NCBI RefSeq assembly: GCF_022347565.1
Contig: NZ_JAKRGH010000027.1
Location: forward strand, 1-64,000
Length of the DNA: 64,000 nucleotides
Source: Vibrio sp. Of7-15
Lineage (GTDB): Bacteria; Pseudomonadota; Gammaproteobacteria; Enterobacterales; Vibrionaceae
Direction of reading: 5' to 3'
The notes below the pieces were generated by a model. The model was given only the letters and a program-made list of their open reading frames with translations, made no database searches and was not told the origin of the DNA. Every line of letters begins with the position of its first letter. The stretch's first letter is position 1. Made by a program: the position numbers and the translations under genes. Of this stretch, positions 43,871 through 51,557 are shown one piece after another.

Positions 43871-44580
43871 TCAAAGTAACTGACATAAGAAAGAAGATGT
43901 TTAAAGGATTAAAGAGGTTAATACACTTCCTCTCTGTTTCGAAATTGAAAGAACCACATCCTTTAATTAGTTGGATATCTTTTTTTATTGGGATAATAGC
44001 ATTTTGTATATCTATTTATTCGGTAATTCCTATTTTAAATGATGGAAGTATAAAACCGATAAAACAATATAAAAAGTCGGAGGAAATGGTTGAATTCGTC
44101 TTTGAAAATGGAAGGTACAGAGAAATAATGTCCATTCTTGGTAAAATAGAAATTGCCATAAAATATGATAAGGCCTTGCCTACTAATCTACCGGAAGAAT
44201 TCTATGATTTTGAATGGTCGTGGGTATATGATAGAGGCTTTGAAATTGCCGAGATTTATAAAGAGGTAATGTATTGTGTAAAAACAGCAGTGTGTGATAC
44301 CGATCATTTTCTTCCTTCTGGTTCAGACACTCTAATCGATTATACATTATGTGATTTAGTAAAGGGGGACTTTGACACTGTGCGATATTTGGCTAATTAT
44401 TTTGTTCCTCCTCATGAAGAAAAGCAGCCAATCATGTTTGAACATACAAAAGGAGCTGCTCCTTGGATCGCTTTCGAAAAAATGTGCCAAAGAAAGCCGC
44501 AAGATTATTCATTTTATGATAATGAGTTTGAACAACTACGAAGTGAATACTGGAAAATAAAGAAGAGTGAATCCAAGTAG
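43867..44580 (+). CDS. Single-TM protein of unknown function, cassette 4
   Basis: The protein has 237 aa from the ATG inside the attC core. An in-frame ATG at 43897 is an alternative. A TM helix lies at ~43-62 (LISWISFFIGIIAFCISIYSVIPIL), followed by a soluble, largely helical domain (MVEFVFENGRYREIMSILGKIEIAIKYDK ... FDTVRYLANYFVP). No family is recognised. It is the last cargo gene and is followed by a terminator-like hairpin. Confidence 0.55.
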   Translation: MLKVTDIRKKMFKGLKRLIHFLSVSKLKEPHPLISWISFFIGIIAFCISIYSVIPILNDGSIKPIKQYKKSEEMVEFVFENGRYREIMSILGKIEIAIKYDKALPTNLPEEFYDFEWSWVYDRGFEIAEIYKEVMYCVKTAVCDTDHFLPSGSDTLIDYTLCDLVKGDFDTVRYLANYFVPPHEEKQPIMFEHTKGAAPWIAFEKMCQRKPQDYSFYDNEFEQLRSEYWKIKKSESK

Positions 44581-44629
44581 CATAATAAACGACCATAGTG
44601 TCAATAATTAACTGAATCTGTATATTTTC

Positions 44630-44664
44630 AGGTGCTGTGTGAATCCAACTCATAGCACCTTTAT
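44630..44664 (+). terminator. Terminator after the cargo genes
   Basis: AGGTGCT (44630-44636) pairs with AGCACCT (44654-44660), followed by a short T-rich stretch. The loop is long (17 nt), so efficiency is uncertain. Confidence 0.5.
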
Positions 44665-44749
44665 TGTCTGGCACTTAATCAAAGCTCATCAATGCACATC
44701 ATGCTCTTTATTTCTTTATTGACGAGTATAGCCTTCATCCGCTAATCTA

Positions 44750-44837
44750 CCCTTGCACTGGCAAAATCCAGTGCCGGGATTAGGACCCCGTTTTGATTTC
44801 CAAGGCGCATAGACGCCAGCTTTTTGCTGGTTTTTTT
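44750..44837 (+). ncRNA. Putative short structured RNA carrying c4-target-like boxes
   Basis: Hairpin CACTGG/CCAGTG (44756-44773) is followed by TTAGGAC (44780-44786) and TTCCAAGG (44798-44805). These are the same two boxes that occur before the rha start. The segment ends in a strong terminator: CCAGC/GCTGG at 44816-44830 with seven Ts. If transcribed on its own it would be an ~85-nt RNA able to bind the c4-like antisense RNA. Alternatively it is the leader of the same transcript. Confidence 0.5.
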
Positions 44838-44897
44838 ATGTGTGGCCTTAACGCATCTATACATAGACGTTTCGTATAAGAACCGTACTATCTAAAT

Positions 44898-44978
44898 TAT
44901 GGTGGGCTGGGCAAGGCAGCTTTATGCTGGCCGTATCCTTGGAAGCGGTAGTCCTAACCTTGCTCAGTTCACCACCCA
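44898..44978 (+). ncRNA. c4-type antisense RNA controlling the rha antirepressor
   Basis: GGTGGGCTGGGCAAGG (44901-44916) pairs with CCTTGCTCAG and CACC (44958-44973), closing a structure that contains a CAGC/GCTG hairpin (44917-44929) and two exposed boxes. The boxes are CCTTGGAA (44937-44944) and GTCCTAA (44951-44957). They are complementary to TTCCAAGG at 45015-45022, which overlaps the rha Shine-Dalgarno, and to TTAGGAC at 44983-44989. This is the arrangement of the P1/P7 c4 antisense RNA, which blocks translation of an antirepressor. Confidence 0.72.
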
Positions 44979-44982
44979 AAGA

Positions 44983-45025
44983 TTAGGACCTTTGTGTGGT
45001 GATTAATGCAATCATTCCAAGGAGG
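44983..45025 (+). promoter_or_regulatory. c4 target boxes and rha ribosome-binding site
   Basis: TTAGGAC (44983-44989) and TTCCAAGG (45015-45022) are complementary to the two boxes of the upstream antisense RNA. The second box includes AAGGAGG, the ribosome-binding site of rha. Pairing would hide the start of translation. Confidence 0.7.
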
Positions 45026-45030
45026 TCATT

Positions 45031-45711
45031 ATGACCAATCAAATCACTATAACTTTAGACTCTTCTGATCTTGTATTTGAACACTCTGGCGAACTTGTCA
45101 CTACATCTAAATTAGTTTCTCAAGCGTTTGGAAGACGACACAACGATGTTTGCCGAAGCATTAATAAACTAGATTGCTCGGAAGACTTTAGGTGTGCGAA
45201 CTATTTCGCACACCCCAAAAAGAATGAGCAAAACGGTGAGTCTTACACTTTATGGGAGATGACCAAAGACGGCTTTATGTTCTTAGTAATGGGCTTTAAT
45301 GGAAAGAAAGCAGCTGCCATAAAAGAGGCGTACATAAATGCTTTCAATCAAATGGCCAGCAAACTTCTCTCTAACTTACCGACCTTTCCTCCTTACTCTA
45401 CTCCCCAGTTTCCAAATCAACGCTACCCTAATTTCTACGATTCCGGTTGGATTCCTGCTTTATATCGACGCAGCCAATCTGAAAGTCATTGGACTTATCA
45501 CATAAAATTCAATGTAAGACCAAAAGGTGGAAAATTTTCAGCCACGTTTGAGCTTGGAATCGGTGGGAAAGATGCAGAGCAGCCTCAATTTTCATCGAGC
45601 GGAGCCCAGTTCGTAGACAGTAACTTCTATTTGGAGTATCGAGACTTAGATGAACTTTGGGAATACATTGAAAAAGTGCTCAGAAAATACGGGGCGAATT
45701 GTCCTTTTTAG
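45031..45711 (+). CDS. rha: Rha-family phage antirepressor/regulator
   Basis: The 226-aa protein has an N-terminal pRha domain (LVTTSKLVSQAFGRRHNDVCRSINKLDCSEDFRCANYFAHPKKNEQNGESYTLWEMTKDGFMFLVMGFNGKKAAAIKEAYINAFNQM, residues ~20-110). The C-terminal part is unrelated to known antirepressor tails that I can recall. A strong AAGGAGG lies 5 bp before the start and lies inside the target of the c4-like RNA. It is probably an antirepressor or lysis-lysogeny modulator. Confidence 0.88.
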   Translation: MTNQITITLDSSDLVFEHSGELVTTSKLVSQAFGRRHNDVCRSINKLDCSEDFRCANYFAHPKKNEQNGESYTLWEMTKDGFMFLVMGFNGKKAAAIKEAYINAFNQMASKLLSNLPTFPPYSTPQFPNQRYPNFYDSGWIPALYRRSQSESHWTYHIKFNVRPKGGKFSATFELGIGGKDAEQPQFSSSGAQFVDSNFYLEYRDLDELWEYIEKVLRKYGANCPF

Positions 45712-45797
45712 TCACTCAATGATGGCCATTCATATAAAGCCCAGAAATTGAAGTGATAACATGGCGTCACTTAAAATAAAATGGAGATGGAATTTCT

Positions 45798-46232
45798 ATG
45801 TATAGATTAATGCTTATATTGCTTATTTCAGGTAGTGCTAATGCGGCAAGTATTAAAGATAAAAACCATGGAACACTGACTGTGTCAGAGGTTACATCTA
45901 TTTATGATGGTGATACGTTTCGAGCCAATATAAAAGATGTCCATTCACTGATTGGTGAGCGTATTGGGATCAGGGTTTCCGGTGTTGATACACCAGAAAT
46001 TCGTGGAAAGTGTAAAAAAGAAAAGGCACTTGCTCAAAAAGCCAAGCAGCTAACAGTTAACTTCTTACGCTCAGCTAAGAAGGTGGAGCTTAAGAACGTT
46101 AAGCGTGGTAAATATTTTCGGATTGTCGCTGATGTTTATGCAGATAATGAAAGTTTGACGGAGGCCTTAATTGACTCTGGCTTAGCTGTCGCATATGACG
46201 GCGGTACTAAGGTAAAAAATTGGTGTGAGTAA
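45798..46232 (+). CDS. Secreted SNase-like nuclease
   Basis: The 144-aa protein has a signal peptide (YRLMLILLISGSANAAS) and a staphylococcal-nuclease-like domain: VTSIYDGDTFRANI, RISGVDTPEIRG in the form IRVSGVDTPEIRGKC, KRGKYFRIVADVYADNESLTEALIDSGLAVAYDGG. Catalytic positions Asp, Arg and Glu of the SNase pattern appear present (DGDT, R.SGVDTPE, RIVADV). It would act in the periplasm or outside, perhaps on incoming or released DNA. It is a lone gene with its own terminator. Confidence 0.9.
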   Translation: MYRLMLILLISGSANAASIKDKNHGTLTVSEVTSIYDGDTFRANIKDVHSLIGERIGIRVSGVDTPEIRGKCKKEKALAQKAKQLTVNFLRSAKKVELKNVKRGKYFRIVADVYADNESLTEALIDSGLAVAYDGGTKVKNWCE

Positions 46233-46273
46233 TAATAAAAGATAAATACTTATATGCAATGTAGTCTTTCACA

Positions 46274-46306
46274 AGAGGCCAGCCTGACCAGGTTGGCCTT
46301 TTTTAT
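46274..46306 (+). terminator. Terminator after the SNase gene
   Basis: AGGCCAGCCTGACC with AGGTTGGCCT forms a strong stem followed by TTTTTT. Confidence 0.8.
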
Positions 46307-46418
46307 TTCCAACCAGACACTAAACTTCGTGAAGAATACATTCACGGTCATATTGTTATATTTCAAAAAATTGCTTTTTAACGGGTTGCGCGTTTAGCAA
46401 CTTGTCATAACGTAGATA

Positions 46419-46751
46419 TCAAGTTCGATGATTTTCTAGTTCTTGGTGAATGGATGCGATTAACTCTATCAAGTTGCTGCGGATATTAGCGGGAAGAGAT
46501 TGAAGCAGGTTATGTTGTGATTCTCTCATTGCTTCATGGAGTGCTATGTGTGAGAAGGGAATGTTGAGGGCTTTGCAGAGTAACCGTATTTGGCAAATGT
46601 CGATTGGCCGACTGCCTTGCTCTAAACGTTGAATCATTCTGTATTCGATCCCTGTTAGGTGAGCGATTACTTTCTGTGTTTTACGTTGTCTTAATCGTTC
46701 TTGTATTAAAAACAACACGATAGGGTCTATTTCTTTCTTTTGGCCTGGCAT
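46419..46751 (-). CDS. XRE-like HTH regulator
   Basis: The 110-aa protein has a Cro/CI-type HTH (LIQERLRQRKTQKVIAHLTGIEYRMIQRLEQGSRPIDICQIRLLCKALNI, residues ~14-65). The C-terminal helical tail may dimerise. It is transcribed leftward, divergent from the LexA-boxed gene. The ~235 bp between their starts may hold its operators. It may be a second lysogeny regulator or an accessory repressor. Confidence 0.8.
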   Translation of the reverse strand: MPGQKKEIDPIVLFLIQERLRQRKTQKVIAHLTGIEYRMIQRLEQGSRPIDICQIRLLCKALNIPFSHIALHEAMRESQHNLLQSLPANIRSNLIELIASIHQELENHRT

Positions 46752-46946
46752 AAAACTCCGTTAGAACACACCAAATATGGCGGGTTCATTACATAGGTAT
46801 GCCAACTATGGTTAGTAAAATTGTGAGTTTGAAGCGTGTCACAACACCACTGCATTAGAGTTATTAGAGTTCGCCGTGGCTAGATAAATCAATCGCCTTT
46901 TCAGTATAGGCGAGAAACATAAGAAATAAATTTGTTACCTTAAAAA

Positions 46947-46966
46947 TACTGTATTAATATACAGTA
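46947..46966 (+). promoter_or_regulatory. LexA (SOS) box
   Basis: TACTGTATTAATATACAGTA is a perfect palindrome with CTGT-N8-ACAG half-sites, differing from the E. coli SOS consensus only in the central AT bases. It lies 21 bp upstream of the start of the 74-aa gene. Confidence 0.88.
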
Positions 46967-46987
46967 AAACGTCAGTTAGGAGGCTAA

Positions 46988-47212
46988 ATGTCTGAACTAC
47001 ATCAGAAAGCAGAAGATTTTGTTTTGTGTGCGATGGCAGATGATACATGTGGCGATAGTGTGGAAAATCACGAGATTGGAGTTTTTGTTTTGTCGTTAAT
47101 CCATAGCCATAAAAAAGGACAGCTAAGTGCTGCCCCTGTTGATGAACTCAATATTAAAACAATGCCAGTTGTTGTTTTAAGTCGTCGCGCTTGTCAGGAG
47201 TTAGAACTTTAA
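46988..47212 (+). CDS. SOS-regulated small phage protein (candidate antirepressor)
   Basis: The 74-aa acidic protein is preceded by TTAGGAGGC and a near-perfect LexA box. Coliphage 186, a P2 relative, has the LexA-controlled antirepressor Tum, which inactivates CI after DNA damage. This gene is in a comparable place between gpA and cos. The sequence (ELHQKAEDFVLCAMADDTCGDSVENHEIGVFVLSLIHSHKKGQLSAAP) has no domain I recognise. Its 3' end overlaps the convergent ogr gene by 59 bp. Confidence 0.65.
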   Translation: MSELHQKAEDFVLCAMADDTCGDSVENHEIGVFVLSLIHSHKKGQLSAAPVDELNIKTMPVVVLSRRACQELEL

Positions 47213-47603
47213 TTAGGCATGTGGCCAAATCATTGGTATCCATTGATGATGGACTGAGTGTGTGACTGAAGTACAACGACATAACAAATTGATGCTCACA
47301 CTCATGGTTTTTGCATTCACAATATAAATCAGCACAATCATTAGACAGGCGGTTAGTTTTCGTAATAATCGCCCGTTCTCCACAACCACAAAAGATACGA
47401 CTACCCGCCAATATTGGCTTACTTGCCGCCCCCATACCTAAATGAATTTTAGATGGCTTTAAAGAATGCTTATAAGCAAGGCCACTGATAAAAGAGTGGC
47501 CACATCTTGGGTTTGTGCATGAGCATGCTAACTCTGATTCATGATCATTAGAGTAGCTGTGGCTTATTGCTGCTCGCTCTCCGCATTTACATAAAACTCG
47601 CAT
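47154..47603 (-). CDS. ogr: Two-finger Ogr/Delta-like late-gene activator
   Basis: The 149-aa protein has two tandem Ogr/Delta zinc-finger units: LCKCGERAAISHSYSNDHESELACSCTNPRCGHSF and FCGCGERAIITKTNRLSNDCADLYCECKNHECEHQF. P2 Ogr has one such unit and P4 Delta has two. These proteins activate late promoters of P2-type phages. The first cysteine pairs read CxC rather than CxxC, a departure from the coliphage proteins. Confidence 0.85.
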   Translation of the reverse strand: MRVLCKCGERAAISHSYSNDHESELACSCTNPRCGHSFISGLAYKHSLKPSKIHLGMGAASKPILAGSRIFCGCGERAIITKTNRLSNDCADLYCECKNHECEHQFVMSLYFSHTLSPSSMDTNDLATCLIKVLTPDKRDDLKQQLALF

Positions 47604-47699
47604 AAATCCCCTGATTATTCCTTGGCTGACGAGGAAATAATACGTTAATGGCTGTGTTTATGTACAGTTGGTTTTATGCTTAGTGTATGAAGTTATTGT

Positions 47700-48020
47700 C
47701 TATCTGTTATCAAATCTTAGACTCGGTGGAGTGTTTTCGTTTAACCAATCTATATCAGCGGATGTTACTGGGGTAGAGATACCAGCAGATACCCATGTTT
47801 TTATGAATGTGCCACTGGATATATCCCGGTTGATCTCAACATCTAAAAAACGGTCATGAGCATGGTTGCAGGTTATAGGAAATAGGTTACTTGGAAGTCC
47901 AATGCCTCCCAAGCTGTTATTAAGAAGGTGTCCCTTAATATGGGCAGATTGATAATCATTCATAGAAACATTTTTAAGAGTAGGCAGTACCGATGTGTGC
48001 GGACGTTTACAGTTAGTCAT
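47700..48020 (-). CDS. Small GHLLN/NLFP-type nuclease-like protein
   Basis: The 106-aa protein contains SAHIKGHLLNNSLGGIGLPSNLFPITCNHAHDRFLDVEINRDI. The series GHLLN-LGG-G-NLFPIT-N-H resembles the His/Asn core of small DNA/RNA non-specific endonuclease-like toxin domains. It is short, with no signal peptide. It lies beside cos, leftward, in a place where P2-like phages often carry accessory genes. Nuclease activity is a guess from motif similarity. Confidence 0.5.
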   Translation of the reverse strand: MTNCKRPHTSVLPTLKNVSMNDYQSAHIKGHLLNNSLGGIGLPSNLFPITCNHAHDRFLDVEINRDISSGTFIKTWVSAGISTPVTSADIDWLNENTPPSLRFDNR

Positions 48021-48570
48021 ATATCTTCCTTGTATGAGATGTTTACTTCCTGAATTTAATGTAGGTGTTTTATTTTTATTGTAAATGAGTGAGCAAGGCT
48101 ATTGTGATATTGATTGAGTATTGGTGGGCTCAAAGTCCATTACGGAAAGTACACGCGCGCGACGGAAAACGCACTCCTCCTCCCCACCTGCGACGTTTAC
48201 GATCTAAAATTTTCGCAATTTTATTTCAGCGAAATTAAGCCACTTCAAAAAGACGCTATTAAGCCGCTAGCCCTTTAGGAATAACGGGGCTTAGCGAGTG
48301 TTAGCCCCGCTAAAAATGGCTTATAGGGCGGCTAGGAAAATTGCGAAGAGTGCAAAAAATTGCAAGAAATTGAAATTATGATGATCTCTAAAGATCTCAT
48401 GGCTTTTTGTAAGTGTTTGATAAGTTGTTGTTTTTGTATTTTACGTCAGGTTTTTGGATGATCTGGCGTGTGTTTTAATGATCTGCTTTTAGGTTGTTCA
48501 GCCCTTATGGGGTAAGGGCTGAGCACTAATTGGAGGTTGAAAACAAAATTGCAAAAAATTTCAGTTCCAT
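48021..48570. other. cos region with a large nested palindrome
   Basis: Near 48143-48164 the sequence GGAAAGTACACGCGCGCGAC GG matches 17 of 22 positions of the P2 cos flank as I recall it (GGAAAGCACTGCGCGCTGAC GG), so this is the likely DNA packaging site. Further right, TTCGCAATTTT (48217-48227) and AAAATTGCGAA (48338-48348) enclose CCGCTAGCCCT/TAGGGCGGCTAG and CGGGGCT/AGCCCCG, a nested ~130-bp inverted repeat. The palindrome may bind terminase or end the late transcripts. No gene is supported. Confidence 0.6.
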
Positions 48571-49593
48571 CTAAGCCGCTACGTTCGTTAAATCAAACTC
48601 AAGGTGCAGGTGTTTTGGCACTTCTGGGTCGTTGTTTACGGCATCCATGAACATTTCGCAGGCGGGGATAACCTCGTTTTTGCTGTATACATAATCAAAT
48701 TTAATTGGGTCGCCACGGGTACCACCGTTTGGAATAATGGCCGCCAGTTCAACAGGGAATCGGTGGCCAGTGATCACCTCTTGCGCAGTGACGTTTTTGA
48801 TTTTTTCGTATTCGTCTTTGGTGGCAATGTCGCCAACAGGAATTAATTGAATGCCTTTTTCATTGCCGTTTGGAATATTAATGAACATAGAACGGAAATT
48901 ACCAACCCCACGGCTAGAGGCCATCTTTTTCTTTAAATCTTCTTCATCTTCGCGGCTGAGATTTGGATCCGTTGCGTAAAAAATGAAGCCCATGTGTAAG
49001 CCATTTTTGTAATAGCGTCGGCGGAACGTGGTGGAATCTTTACTGAGTAGGGCAGATTGAACACAGCCTAAATAATCTGGGCCACCATAAACTTGCTGCA
49101 CCGGGTCATATTGCTTAATAAAAATGATGTCTTCTTTTTTGTAATTTCGCTGTTTGTCATCACGTTCTAAAAACGCAAAATCACCATTTTTACGCTTGCG
49201 AATATACATGGATGGCACAGGCCAAAGCCCAACCACTTTATTAAAATAATTACGGAGTTTCAGCACCGCCGTATCCCCAAACTCTAAGTAATCATGCACT
49301 GACGATTGGATTTGCTGTTTTTGCATTCCTCCTTTCACAAAGCGTCCAGAAATCATATTCCGCCGAGCCATTAAAATGGAACCATGGTAGGCATTAGCAC
49401 GGGTCAGTTTATTCAGCCCAGCTCTATCCAGTGGTGGCTCCCAATAATCGCCATCGTCATTGTAATAAAGCTCGTTGTAATCGTAGTTGGTGAAATCTCT
49501 ATTCATGATTTCAGGCTCACCAAAGCTAAACATGATGCTTTCATCATTAGGCTTATCTTGTGTTTGTGTCTCTTGTAAAGTTTGTTCTGTCAT
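48571..49593 (-). CDS. Portal protein (P2 gpQ type)
   Basis: The 340-aa phage portal of the PBSX/P2 family has YYEPPLDRAGLNKLTRANAYHGSIL in the form WEPPLDRAGLNKLTRANAYHGSI, plus EDIIFIKQYDPVQQVYGGPDYLGCVQSALLSKDSTTFRRRYYKNGLHMGFI and VIPACEMF. It forms the dodecameric channel at the head vertex. It is leftward, 3 bp after the terminase gene, as in P2 (Q-P). Confidence 0.94.
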   Translation of the reverse strand: MTEQTLQETQTQDKPNDESIMFSFGEPEIMNRDFTNYDYNELYYNDDGDYWEPPLDRAGLNKLTRANAYHGSILMARRNMISGRFVKGGMQKQQIQSSVHDYLEFGDTAVLKLRNYFNKVVGLWPVPSMYIRKRKNGDFAFLERDDKQRNYKKEDIIFIKQYDPVQQVYGGPDYLGCVQSALLSKDSTTFRRRYYKNGLHMGFIFYATDPNLSREDEEDLKKKMASSRGVGNFRSMFINIPNGNEKGIQLIPVGDIATKDEYEKIKNVTAQEVITGHRFPVELAAIIPNGGTRGDPIKFDYVYSKNEVIPACEMFMDAVNNDPEVPKHLHLEFDLTNVAA

Positions 49594-49596
49594 TGA

Positions 49597-51390
49597 TTAC
49601 ATCTGCCAGGTTGATTTGCGTTTTGCCGTGTGATCGAGAGGCTCGTTGATAATGGCGTGAGAGATGGCCCAGAATGCATCGGCGTGGCCAGTTAATTCAC
49701 TGCGCTCAGCTTTAAAGGTCATGTTGTTGCCACTATTGGTCGTCGCCCGTTTAATTGCCATAAAGGCCATTGCTATGTCTTTGTGCTCTGCATCAAATTG
49801 AATCCGGTTTGCTTCAACAACATCTATCATCTTCATCACTAAGCGGTTTTTACTTTCATTGCTGTAGGGAATGGCAACGGTCTCTCTTGGGTGTTTCACA
49901 CTAAGAAGATCATAAACTCCGGCACCAATGCCAGTGGTGTCGATACCAAGGTAACTGACGTTGTAACGCTCGAAGACTTTAGAAACCTGAGTGGCTTGAT
50001 ACTGAAAATTAAGCCCCTTCCAATAGTGTTTTTCTAATACCCTGAACTTTTCTATCGCCACAAGAGGAGGCGCGATAACCACCAAACAGGCATTGTCTCG
50101 GGTTCGACTTGGATCATAACCAAGCCAAACTTCACGGCGCTCAAAAGGAAAATCAGCAGAAGGGTTGAAGTCTTGCCAGTGGCTGATGTCAATCATCGCC
50201 TTTTCGAGTGCAGAGAACTTAAATACGGAGCTGGCACCATCAACGAAAATACACATAAACAGATTATCGAAATCGTCTTTACTGTATTCGTCTCGAAGTT
50301 CTTCTATATCAAAAAGATCACAACCGCCTGCTGCGGCATCTTCAATCGTTACAACATATCGCCATTGCTTATCAGGGCAGAGCCGGCCGCCATCTCGGTA
50401 TTCATCAAAGGTCGGAAATTCAATATTGGCTCGGGTATCGCGTCCACGTCGCCATTGGTCGCCCGTCCAAAATGGGTATGCTTGGTGCGTTTTGGCCGAT
50501 GGGGTTGAAAAGTAAGTCTTACGCCATTTTTTATGCGTGGCCATGGCCGAAGCCAGTTTGTTCAGCTCATCAAATTTAGGTATCCAAAAATACTCATCCA
50601 CATAAACGTGGCCATGATAACTTTGTGCGGTTTTAGAGTTGGTTGAGAGAAAGCGAAGTTCGGCCCCATTCGATAAAATGATCGGGTTACCCGTTAACTC
50701 AATACCTAAGAACTCTTCCGCAATGGCAATAATATAACTGCGGAACACTTCAGCCTGAGCGCGAGAAGCGGATAAAAATATTTGGTTATCGCCGGTTAAA
50801 ACCGCGTTTTCTAACGCTTCACCACTGAAGTAATAGGTAGCACCAATTTGTCGTGACTTCAGAATATTACGAATGCGCTGATGTATGTTGTCGCGCATCG
50901 TATGCTGATATTCGAACAGTGAATCATGCCAGGTGGCAAAGTTCTCTTCTGTTAACTCTGAAATGTTATTCTTTTTGTTTTTCTTCTTTTTCGGCTTGTC
51001 GTCAGATTTGTTCGCCTGCGAGGTTTTGCCATTGCGTGTTGAAGGGGACTTTTTCTCTTGGGAAGGCGCGGGATTGACTTCAGAGCCGACGCCACCTTTC
51101 TGTTCTTGTGATCTGAATTTCTTCAGTTGTACATGGTGCTTAATCAGTCGATCAAGCATATCGAGCTGGCCTTTGGTTGGGTTCTCCAGCTCTAGCAAGG
51201 TTTCAATTCTGCGCGCTATTGATTCATCAACCGTTTGCTCGCGCAACATATCACGCCATCCGTATTTGTCAGCCCAGTGATAAAGAATACGGGTGCTGTT
51301 CAAACCTAATTCGGAAGCGATTTCTTTGGGTGTCCAAGCCTTTATATAAAGGGATCGGGCAGCGTGTCGAGTTTCATTTGAATATGCCAT
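49597..51390 (-). CDS. Terminase large subunit ATPase (P2 gpP type)
   Basis: The protein has 597 aa if started at the ATG at 51390 ([31 protein letters not shown]); a TTG at 51420 is also in frame. The N-terminus is a small HTH, followed by the ATPase with [15 protein letters not shown] (Walker A variant of this family), [10 protein letters not shown] (Walker B) and a C-terminal nuclease-like domain ([18 protein letters not shown], then [16 protein letters not shown]). It drives DNA packaging. It is divergent from the scaffold gene. Confidence 0.94.
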   Translation of the reverse strand: MAYSNETRHAARSLYIKAWTPKEIASELGLNSTRILYHWADKYGWRDMLREQTVDESIARRIETLLELENPTKGQLDMLDRLIKHHVQLKKFRSQEQKGGVGSEVNPAPSQEKKSPSTRNGKTSQANKSDDKPKKKKNKKNNISELTEENFATWHDSLFEYQHTMRDNIHQRIRNILKSRQIGATYYFSGEALENAVLTGDNQIFLSASRAQAEVFRSYIIAIAEEFLGIELTGNPIILSNGAELRFLSTNSKTAQSYHGHVYVDEYFWIPKFDELNKLASAMATHKKWRKTYFSTPSAKTHQAYPFWTGDQWRRGRDTRANIEFPTFDEYRDGGRLCPDKQWRYVVTIEDAAAGGCDLFDIEELRDEYSKDDFDNLFMCIFVDGASSVFKFSALEKAMIDISHWQDFNPSADFPFERREVWLGYDPSRTRDNACLVVIAPPLVAIEKFRVLEKHYWKGLNFQYQATQVSKVFERYNVSYLGIDTTGIGAGVYDLLSVKHPRETVAIPYSNESKNRLVMKMIDVVEANRIQFDAEHKDIAMAFMAIKRATTNSGNNMTFKAERSELTGHADAFWAISHAIINEPLDHTAKRKSTWQM

Positions 51391-51557
51391 GCGCCAATCA
51401 TACGCGCCAAAAACTTTCAAATAACAAGGTCGAATTCGGATGGATTCGGATATCGATTAAATCCGAATTTCCCGCTATTGAAGTGGCTGAAAGCACTCAT
51501 TCAAAAGCGTATTGTTTGAGCCAAGACATACCTGACTGACAAATTAATATTAGGTAA

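Noticed and set aside
32300-48100. Retron, CBASS or known toxin-antitoxin pair in the phage accessory regions
   Set aside because: I looked for reverse transcriptase (YADD), CD-NTase and paired toxin-antitoxin arrangements and saw none.
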